Source: CAG-841 sp963656825 (lineage in GTDB: Bacteria > Bacillota > Clostridia > Oscillospirales > CAG-272). Taken from it: a stretch of DNA of 29,621 bases. Location of the stretch: NCBI GenBank assembly GCA_963656825.1, contig CAVKJG010000024.1, forward strand, positions 1-29,621, in the 5' to 3' direction. The notes beneath the pieces were generated by a model. That model searched no databases. It was not told the origin of the DNA and saw only the letters and a program-made list of their open reading frames with translations. The translations under genes were made by a program, and so were the position numbers. Every line of letters begins with the position of its first letter. Within the stretch, counting starts at the first letter, position 1. Positions 1-6,300 of this stretch are shown one piece after another.

Positions 1-775
1 TCTTATAGCCGAGCGCTGTTGCAATTTCTTCCTGAGTTTTACCGTTTTCCCGCATGATGAAAATCGCACGGTCATCCTCCAGCAGTGTGGCAAGGAATCC
101 GTTTCTTAGTTCCGCATAGGCTTCTTCCGTACTCTCGGTGGGAGAAAAGAAATCGGAGGCGCTTTCAACGGCATCCATGTTGCTTGCCATCACTGCTTCA
201 AGTGACAATGCCGCGCCGAGCTGCGTATCGGAGTGCGTCCATCTTTTCAGAAAATTGATCTTATCGTGATCTTCGCACACGGAATCGTTGAAATCCTCGT
301 GCGCCGTGAGCTTTGTATCGCCCTTATGAAGCGCCGCAAAGATTTCAGGCGTTTTCTGTGCCGTCATCAGCGCGTTGATCATCTCTTCTATGAAAAGTCC
401 GGCAAGCTTGTCCACGACATCCTCGATTTCTTCGTCGGTCAATTCCTCCGGTGTCTTTCCATGTGCCTTTGCACAGGCTTTGAATTGTTCCTCATCGCCC
501 ATAATTTGGGCAACCATGTCCGCAATGTACGCCGCGTCGCCTTCTTTCAGACAGCTTGGCGGATAGTTTTTCGAGAAATTCCTCATCGAGCGCTTGTTGC
601 CCGTTTCGGGAAGGAGCTTCAGCCATGACTGTGCAAAGAACTTTTGCGACTTGGTATAAATCTGAAGTTGTGCGGGCATATATTTTTTGTCATCGAAGGC
701 AGGGATACTTCCGGTAAAATCATGTGTTTCATAGTATGCCCGAAGCGCATCCCGCATCTCTTTGTCGTATGGCAT
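1..775 (-). CDS. Unrecognised protein with C-terminal sigma-like helix-turn-helix, cut by the window edge
   Basis: I translated this frame by hand: it is open from an ATG at 775 to the left edge (258 codons, no stop), so the gene is 3'-partial. GGAGGA lies 6 bases before the ATG, and a consensus promoter lies further upstream. The start reads MPYDKEMRDALRAYY. Residues about 105-140 are acidic and helical. The last visible part, GKTQEEIATALGYK, has the form of a helix-turn-helix such as sigma-70 region 4 or a small phage/element regulator. I do not recognise the family, so DNA binding is an inference. Only one of about twelve isoleucine codons is ATA, and CGG arginine codons occur three times; neighbouring genes use ATA often and favour CGC. 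This suggests recent transfer. Residues about 58-77 may be read in the wrong frame (see findings). Confidence 0.75.
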   Translation of the reverse strand, partial: MPYDKEMRDALRAYYETHDFTGSIPAFDDKKYMPAQLQIYTKSQKFFAQSWLKLLPETGNKRSMRNFSKNYPPSCLKEGDAAYIADMVAQIMGDEEQFKACAKAHGKTPEELTDEEIEDVVDKLAGLFIEEMINALMTAQKTPEIFAALHKGDTKLTAHEDFNDSVCEDHDKINFLKRWTHSDTQLGAALSLEAVMASNMDAVESASDFFSPTESTEEAYAELRNGFLATLLEDDRAIFIMRENGKTQEEIATALGYK

Positions 776-808
776 GGCGAGTCCTCCGTGGAGATCTTCC
801 TAAATTTA

Positions 809-837
809 ATTATACCATTTTTTGGCTGTTTTTTCAA
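809..837 (-). promoter_or_regulatory. Sigma-A promoter of the left-edge gene
   Basis: On the minus strand TTGAAA (832-837) is separated by 17 bases from TATAAT (809-814). This lies about 35 bases upstream of the ATG at 775, so the gene appears to be transcribed alone and not from the neighbouring core gene. Confidence 0.8.
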
Positions 838-853
838 GGACGAAAAGTGTAGA

Positions 854-895
854 CAAAAACACGTAGAATTCAGAAACGAACTCTGCGTGTTTTTG
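854..895. repeat. Inverted repeat / hairpin upstream of the left-edge gene
   Basis: The arms CAAAAACACG (854-863) and CGTGTTTTTG (886-895) are perfect complements. The inner bases (TAGAATTC against GAACTCTG) extend the stem with mismatches or wobble pairs. On the plus strand the right arm ends in a T run, so it could work as a terminator, but no plus-strand gene precedes it. It could also be a remnant of an element end. Confidence 0.5.
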
Positions 896-980
896 TTTGC
901 ACTCTCAATCGGCAGATTTAGCCGGATGCATAAAAACATCCTTATGAGAATTTGCCTTTTACCGTTGCTTTTTATTTGCG

Positions 981-1012
981 AAAAGGTCTGTGCCGTCGCA
1001 CAGACCTTTTTT
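981..1012 (-). terminator. Intrinsic terminator after the 98-residue gene, probably bidirectional
   Basis: A perfect 13-base-pair stem (AAAAGGTCTGTGC / GCACAGACCTTTT) with the loop CGTC lies just downstream of the stop at 1019. There are T runs on both sides. It closes the small gene and insulates it from the left-edge gene. Confidence 0.85.
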
Positions 1013-1018
1013 ATGACT

Positions 1019-1315
1019 TTATTTTTTTGAATCGGCAATTGCTCTTTCAAGCCATATTGTGCCTATATCCATCGCGTCATAAAGACCGTTTTTCTGTCCC
1101 TGCTTGATTATCTTCCCGTCGGTATCAAGCACCTGAATAAGTATTGAATCCGGAACCTTCTTTCCGTCGTCAAGTGTTTTTTCCGTAAGGATCATAAGGA
1201 AAAGATAAAACTTATCCTTCATATCTCCATACACTATTACATTTTTTTCACGGACAAGCGGTTTGCCCTTATACATAAGATATTTTCCGTCCAGCAGCGC
1301 TTTGTTTTCGCTCAT
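1019..1315 (-). CDS. Small conserved-looking soluble protein of unknown function (98 aa)
   Basis: The start is ATG at 1315, preceded by AAAGG about 10 bases upstream. The 98-residue product has no membrane segment or signal peptide. It alternates short beta-like stretches (for example KNVIVYGDMKDKFYLFLMIL and DSILIQVLDTDGKII) with a C-terminal helix, as in a small compact alpha/beta protein. I do not recognise the family. Its neighbour is divIC, at the position where many Firmicutes carry an S1-domain gene (yabR), but this protein shows no S1 features. It has its own near-perfect promoter and a strong terminator, so it is a single-gene unit and is probably well expressed. The clean start, stop and signals make it a real gene; the function is open. 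Confidence 0.8.
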   Translation of the reverse strand: MSENKALLDGKYLMYKGKPLVREKNVIVYGDMKDKFYLFLMILTEKTLDDGKKVPDSILIQVLDTDGKIIKQGQKNGLYDAMDIGTIWLERAIADSKK

Positions 1316-1347
1316 TTTTATCAGACCTTTCAGTTTTCATTGTAATT

Positions 1348-1376
1348 ATTATAAGGCAAACGCTCATATTTGTCAA
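1348..1376 (-). promoter_or_regulatory. Consensus sigma-A promoter of the 98-residue gene
   Basis: TTGACA (1371-1376), a 17-base spacer and TATAAT (1348-1353) match both consensus hexamers exactly on the minus strand, 33 bases upstream of the start codon at 1315. Such a match predicts strong constitutive transcription. Confidence 0.9.
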
Positions 1377-1404
1377 GCCGTTGACTTTCTTTGATAGGGT
1401 TTAT

Positions 1405-1680
1405 TCAACGGTCGGACGCGTTTTTGAAAACTATCTCCCCACTTTTGTGATATCCGAGAACTTCCCTTGCGTATTTTTCTATATATTCTTCGTCCGAAAG
1501 CGAAAGCTCGTAGCGCATTTTTTCAACCTTTTCGGCGTATTCTTCAAGCTGAATTTCAAGCTCCTCTTTCTGACCCTTAAGATCGTCCAGCTCCGAGCGC
1601 AATGTCATTACGGTTATTATGGCAAACACCGCGAATATCGCAAGCGCCGCTTTTACAAAAAGATTCAATTTCGGTTTCAT
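1405..1680 (-). CDS. divIC: Septum formation initiator DivIC/FtsB family
   Basis: This 91-residue bitopic membrane protein has a short cytoplasmic N-terminus, one membrane helix (about residues 8-27) and a charged coiled coil (about 28-60, rich in E, L and K). It ends in a short extracellular segment containing EEYIEKYAREVLGYHKSGEIVF, which is typical of the family. DivIC works with FtsL and DivIB in the division complex and helps activate septal peptidoglycan synthesis. The start is ATG at 1680 with GGAGG 6 bases upstream. It is the last gene of the rqcP-yabP-yabQ-divIC run, the same order as in Bacillus and Clostridium, and lies 11 bases after yabQ. Assignment rests on topology, length, the conserved tail and gene order. 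Confidence 0.9.
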   Translation of the reverse strand: MKPKLNLFVKAALAIFAVFAIITVMTLRSELDDLKGQKEELEIQLEEYAEKVEKMRYELSLSDEEYIEKYAREVLGYHKSGEIVFKNASDR

Positions 1681-1691
1681 CTTTTCCTCCG

Positions 1692-2282
1692 TCAGTTCTG
1701 CTCAAATCCGCGCGCAGACATATCAAGCAGCCGTTTTTTCGCGCGCTTTGAATATGCCATTCCGTGTGCGTTGCCGATCGCCGTAAAAACAAGCTTTGCA
1801 ATCCTTGCTGCCGCGCGGCAGATAAGCTTTTGCATTACCCTTACGGGATATATTATAATATATCCCGACCAAAAAAGCAAGCATCGCGCAAAAAAAATAA
1901 TCTGCTGCGATAAAAACACTACTATCCGCCCTATGCTTATCCTGTAAAGCATAAACCCCGCCGCCGAAAGTATAAAGCAATCTATGCGCGGTTCTCCGTC
2001 GTTTATATAGTATATGTATATCGCTTCCGACGCAAATACTATCATCCAGAAAAGAATGTCCTCAATGAACGTCAGCGCGTTATCTGTCAATCTAAGCAAC
2101 TTCTGTGGCTTTGAAATACTTTTTTTCGGTCTTATCTTGTCATATATTCCGCCGGAAAGATCGTCTGTATCTTTTCTCGATATTCTAAGAACCCTGAAAA
2201 AATCATATACCGCGCCCAAAATAACGCCAAGACAAAGAAACGAAAGTATGTTTGCGGCGGAATCATAAAAAAAGCTGTTCAT
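1692..2282 (-). CDS. yabQ: Spore cortex biosynthesis membrane protein YabQ
   Basis: The 196-residue integral membrane protein has hydrophobic segments at about residues 7-31, 69-92 and 101-145 (probably two helices in the last). The N-terminal part contains GAVYDFFRVLR, characteristic of YabQ. In Bacillus, YabQ sits in the outer forespore membrane and is needed for cortex formation; the same role here is inferred. The ATG at 2282 overlaps the yabP stop by 4 bases (ATGA), so the two are translationally coupled. The basic C-terminal tail after about residue 148 is less conserved and longer than the minimal family. Its presence with yabP implies an endospore-forming lineage, although it does not prove that this organism sporulates. 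Confidence 0.9.
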   Translation of the reverse strand: MNSFFYDSAANILSFLCLGVILGAVYDFFRVLRISRKDTDDLSGGIYDKIRPKKSISKPQKLLRLTDNALTFIEDILFWMIVFASEAIYIYYINDGEPRIDCFILSAAGFMLYRISIGRIVVFLSQQIIFFARCLLFWSGYIIIYPVRVMQKLICRAAARIAKLVFTAIGNAHGMAYSKRAKKRLLDMSARGFEQN

Positions 2283-2548
2283 TTTCCGCGTGAGAAAAGT
2301 CCGCCCTTTTTGGAATTATCACGGTCGTTATATGTCATTGCCGTAATAAGTCCGTCCACCTTCATTTTTCCCGACGCTACATCAAGCGTTGTTATGTGAA
2401 GCCCCGAGCCTTCTATAAGAAGCTTTCCGCTCTCTGTCTGAAGATATATTTCCGAGTCATCAAAGCTTATTACATCGTTTATGCCGTCAAGCGTAAGCTC
2501 CGCTCTGTCTTTGAGCGAAAGAGATGATTTTCCGGTCGTTTCATTCAT
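2279..2548 (-). CDS. yabP: Sporulation protein YabP
   Basis: The 89-residue soluble protein matches the YabP/YqfC family. It has a beta-rich core with the pattern LTLDGINDVISFDDSEIYL, then a glycine-containing GSGLHI segment and a strand ending VDGLITAMTY. In Bacillus, YabP is a mother-cell sporulation protein linked to coat/cortex assembly and is encoded directly before yabQ. The start is ATG at 2548 with GGAGG 10 bases upstream. It lies 59 bases downstream of rqcP and overlaps yabQ by 4 bases. Gene order and motif together make the call firm; the biochemical role in the family is poorly defined. Confidence 0.9.
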   Translation of the reverse strand: MNETTGKSSLSLKDRAELTLDGINDVISFDDSEIYLQTESGKLLIEGSGLHITTLDVASGKMKVDGLITAMTYNDRDNSKKGGLFSRGK

Positions 2549-2607
2549 AAATTCAAGCCTCCGAAAAGCGTTTGTTTTTATAAATAAATATGCCGTATAT
2601 TTTTCTT

Positions 2608-2853
2608 TTATTCGCTTATAACTTCATAAAGCGTTGCAGCTTCGTCCTTTTTTGTATATTCCTTTACATCGGTAACCCGAACTTTAACCGTTCTGTCGCC
2701 CATAGAAAGCTCTATAATATCGCCTATCTTTACCTGATATGAAGCCTTTGCGTCTTTACCGTTTACTTTAACATGCTCTGCATCGCAGGCATTGTTTGCA
2801 ACAGTTCTACGCTTGATTATTCTTGCCACTTTGAGATACTTGTCAAGTCTCAT
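2608..2853 (-). CDS. rqcP: S4-domain RNA-binding protein RqcP (YabO/Hsp15-like)
   Basis: The 81-residue product is essentially one S4 fold. It starts MRLDKYLKVARIIKRRTVA, the classic S4 opening, continues with VKVNGKDAKASYQVKIGD and ends in a beta segment. Members of this family (RqcP in Bacillus, related to Hsp15) bind the 50S subunit carrying peptidyl-tRNA and support RqcH in alanine tailing of stalled nascent chains. No rqcH lies in this window. The start is ATG at 2853 with GGGAGG upstream. It follows the HU terminator by about 15 bases and leads the sporulation/division run. No separate promoter is visible, so transcription probably comes from HU read-through. Confidence 0.9.
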   Translation of the reverse strand: MRLDKYLKVARIIKRRTVANNACDAEHVKVNGKDAKASYQVKIGDIIELSMGDRTVKVRVTDVKEYTKKDEAATLYEVISE

Positions 2854-2864
2854 TCCGTCCTCCC

Positions 2865-2893
2865 GAAAAATTCAAAGCCGCCTTTCGGCGGCT
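2865..2893 (-). terminator. Terminator or attenuator between HU and rqcP
   Basis: AGCCGCC (2876-2882) pairs with GGCGGCT (2887-2893) around a TTTC/GAAA tetraloop. On the minus strand it is followed by TTGAATTTTT. It would end most HU messages while allowing some read-through into rqcP-yabP-yabQ-divIC, which has no promoter of its own that I can see. Confidence 0.8.
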
Positions 2894-2908
2894 CTGAACT
2901 CTGATTAC

Positions 2909-3184
2909 TTATTTGTTAAGAGATTCTTTAAGAGTTTTTCCTGCCGTAAATGCGGGACGCTTGGAAGCAGGAATTATGATAACTTCCTGTGTCTTAGGAT
3001 TTCTGCCTGTTCTTGAAGCCTTTGTCTTTACTTCGAATGTTCCGAGACCGGAAACCTGAACCTTTTCTCCTGCAACAAGAGCTTCCGCAACAGCGTCAAC
3101 AAAAGCGGATACGGCTGCTTCTGCGTCTTTCTTTTTAAGTCCTGTGTTCTTTGCTACTACATCAACGAGCTGTGATTTGTTCAT
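2909..3184 (-). CDS. hup: HU family DNA-binding protein
   Basis: This 91-residue product begins MNKSQLVDVVAK and has the HU signature GLGTFEVKTKASRTGRNP in the DNA-binding arm region (about residues 46-62), then the conserved end KTLKESLNK. HU dimers bend and compact DNA in the nucleoid without strong sequence preference. A longer in-frame extension is possible, but the ATG at 3184 is chosen because AAAGGG lies 8 bases upstream and family members start exactly here. The gene has its own strong promoter and a terminator, consistent with a very abundant protein. HU next to rqcP is a common clostridial arrangement. Confidence 0.95.
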   Translation of the reverse strand: MNKSQLVDVVAKNTGLKKKDAEAAVSAFVDAVAEALVAGEKVQVSGLGTFEVKTKASRTGRNPKTQEVIIIPASKRPAFTAGKTLKESLNK

Positions 3185-3251
3185 GATTAAATCCCTTTCA
3201 TACATTTTTTGTTTTTTCTGCCCTTGCGGGATACTTGCTTTTACTTTATCT

Positions 3252-3280
3252 ATTATAACAATAAAATACAACGGTTGCAA
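3252..3280 (-). promoter_or_regulatory. Sigma-A promoter of HU
   Basis: TTGCAA (3275-3280), a 17-base spacer and TATAAT (3252-3257) on the minus strand, 68 bases upstream of the HU start. The untranslated leader is about 60 bases and has no obvious riboswitch fold. Confidence 0.85.
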
Positions 3281-3341
3281 TACTTTTTACAATAAAAATA
3301 TGTAATTTTTCATCATTTTTTCGCTTTTCTTTGCGATATTA

Positions 3342-6300
3342 TCAGAAAAACGTAAGCTGACTTGCCGTTTCCTGCGGTTCTTCCTGTTGTGGCGCTGCTT
3401 TTTTGGGCGCTTCGGACTTGGGCTTCTCCCCATCGACAGACTTTTCCGCCGGACTGTAAGCGTCTTCATCGCCGAATCCGAACGTTATCTGATTGGTTTC
3501 GGAAAGATTTTTCAGCACGCCGTTTTTCTCAAGCGTCTCCACAACCGATTTTGAAACCGAAGCTCTTTGTTTAAGCTCCTCGACGGAAAGAAATTCTCCG
3601 TCGGCTCTCGCATCGACTATGTTCTGCGCCGCGGCAACGCCCACGCCGGAAAGCGACGAAAACGGAAGTCTTATCGCTCCGTTCTCCGGCAAAAACAGTC
3701 TTGCGTCGGACTTGTAAAGGTCAACCGGCAAAAACTTATATCCCCTCGCAACGAATTCAAGCGCAAGCTGCATCGCCGAATATGTCGCCGCCTCCTTTTG
3801 CGACTGCTCGTTTCCCTTTTCCCTGAGATCGCGCAGAACCGCCTCGATTGTCTTTTTGCTTTTGACGGCAAGCTCGCCGTCAAAGCCGTCCGGCGCGGCG
3901 GAAAAATACGCGCAGTAAAATTCAAGCGGCATATGAACCTTGTACCACGCTATGCGTATCGCCGAAAGAACGTATGCGGCGGCGTGCGCCTTCGGAAACA
4001 TGTATTTTATCTTTTTCAGACTTTCGATATACCATTCGTCCACGTTATGCTCGTGCATTCTGTCTATCATCCAGTCAGGAAGCGGCTCTCCCTTTTTGTT
4101 CTTACGTACCTTTTCCATAATGTCGAAGGCGTCCTTGTTGTCAAGCCCGTACTGAATAAGACGGAGCATTATGCTGTCCCTTGTTCCGACAACGGATTTC
4201 AGCTCGCACGTTCCGTTTTTGATAAGCACCTGCGCGTTGCCGGACCACACGTCCGTTCCGTGCGTAAGCCCCATTATCTGAAGCAGATCGGCAAAGGTTT
4301 TCGGTTTTGCCTCCACAAGCACGGGTATAACGAAATCCGTTCCGTTTTCGGGAATTCCGAGCGTTCCGACCTGAATTCCGAGAATATCCTCCGGTTTTAT
4401 TCCGAGCGGCTCTGTGGAATTGAAAAGCCTGTATACCTCGGGATCTCCCACGGGAACGTCAAGAACGCTTGTGTTTGTGAACATTTCGATATACTTGTAC
4501 TTTGTCGGAATATCGTGACCGAGCTCGTCAAGCTTGAGCAGCAAATCGTGCATATCGTTGAAGGTGAAATGCGTGGTTATTATATCCGATGACGCGTCGT
4601 CCGCCGGATGCTGAACGGGACAGAAATCATATATTTCGTATTCCTTGGGCACTACCACTATTCCGCCGGGGTGCTGACCTGTCGTTCTCTTTACGCCGAC
4701 GCATTTTGAAACTATCCGGTTTATTTCCGCTTTGTTTATTTTTATGCCTTTGTCGTCAAAATATCCGGCAACAAAGCCATATGCCGTTTTTTCGGCAAGA
4801 GTACCTATCGTTCCGGCACGGAAAACGTTTTCCTTACCGAAAAGCTCCTCCGTGTATTTATGCACCTTTCCCTGAACCTCGCCCGAGAAGTTAAGGTCTA
4901 TATCGGGCGATTTGTCCCCAAAAAAGCCGAGAAACGTTTCAAAGGGTATGTCGTGACCGTCCGAATTGTATTTTGCTCCGCAGACGGGACAGTTCTTCGG
5001 CGGAAGGTCAAAGCCCGAGCCTGCACCTTCTTCGTTTGAAAAGTCCGAGTGTTTGCACTTCGGGCAGACATAATGCGGCGGCAAAGGATTTACCTCCGAT
5101 ATTCCCGCCATTGACGCAACGAACGACGAGCCGACCGAGCCTCTCGAACCGACAAGATAGCCCTGACTTTCACTGTATTTGACAAGCTTTCTCGCTATCA
5201 TATAAAGCACGGCAAAGCCGTGACTGATAATCGAATCAAGCTCTTTTTTCAGCCTTTTTTCAACTATATCGGGAAGCGGATCTCCGTAAAGATTTTTCGC
5301 CGTGGTATAGCAGATATCAACAAGCTCCTCCTCCGCGCCTTCCATTTTCGGCGTGTAGGTGCCGTTTGGGAAAGGTCGGATATCCGTTCCTATAAGCTCC
5401 GCTATTCTGTTTGTGTTTTCAATTACGACTTCCTTTGCTTTCTCTTCACCGAGATATGAGAATTCTTCAAGCATTTCGTCGGTGGTGCGGAAGAAAAGAT
5501 GACTGTCCCGGTCGCCGTCCTTCATTCCTATTCCGCGCAGAAGCACGTTGCGGCTTATCCCGTCGTAATCTTCAAGATAGTGCGCGTCGCACGTTGCGAC
5601 AACGGGCTTTCCGAGCGTATCGCCTATTTTTACTATCGTTTTGTTTATCTCCGTAAGCGCTTCGCGCGTCATACCCTTTGAGCTTATCAGAAATTCGTTG
5701 TTGCATATCGGCTGAATTTCAAGATAATCATAAAATTCCGCAATGGAAAGCAGCTCGTCCCACGTTTTGCCGTCAAGCACGGCGGAGGCAAGCTCGCCCT
5801 CTATACACGCAGAACCGATAATAATGCCTTCTCTGAGGTCTGCAAGCTCTGTTTTCGGTATTCTCGGGTGGCGGTAGTAATATTTGAGATATCCGTTTGA
5901 AACTATCCTGTAAAGATTTTTAAGCCCCGCAGGATTTTTTACAAGCAGAATTATATGGTACGGACGCAGCTTGTGAGGATCCGTCCTTTCAGCCATGGCT
6001 TCCGACATCTGCTTTACGGTGTATATGCTTTCCCCCGCAAGCTTTTCAGCCATCTTGCCGAAAATTTTTGCGGTCACCTCGGCGTCGTCGCAGGCTCTGT
6101 GATGATTGAAATCGCCGAGACCGTAAAAATCGACGAGCGTATCAAGCTTGTGATTTTTAAGCTCGGGATTCAGAAATCTTGACATCGAAAGCGTGTCGAG
6201 ATACGGAGGATTGAACGGAATTCCCGCATTTTCCGCCGCGCGACGTATAAATCCCATATCGAAATTCGCATTGTGCGCCACGACCGTTCTTTCGCCGACA

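Noticed and set aside
3285..3341. Candidate terminator after polC
   Set aside because: Only 4-5 base-pair stems form, and they are followed by A-rich rather than T-rich sequence on the minus strand; not convincing.
3567..4592. Long open frame (341 codons) on the plus strand opposite polC
   Set aside because: It lies fully antisense to the PolC core, has no ribosome site and its product is arginine/cysteine-rich and motif-free. It reflects the codon bias of the real gene.
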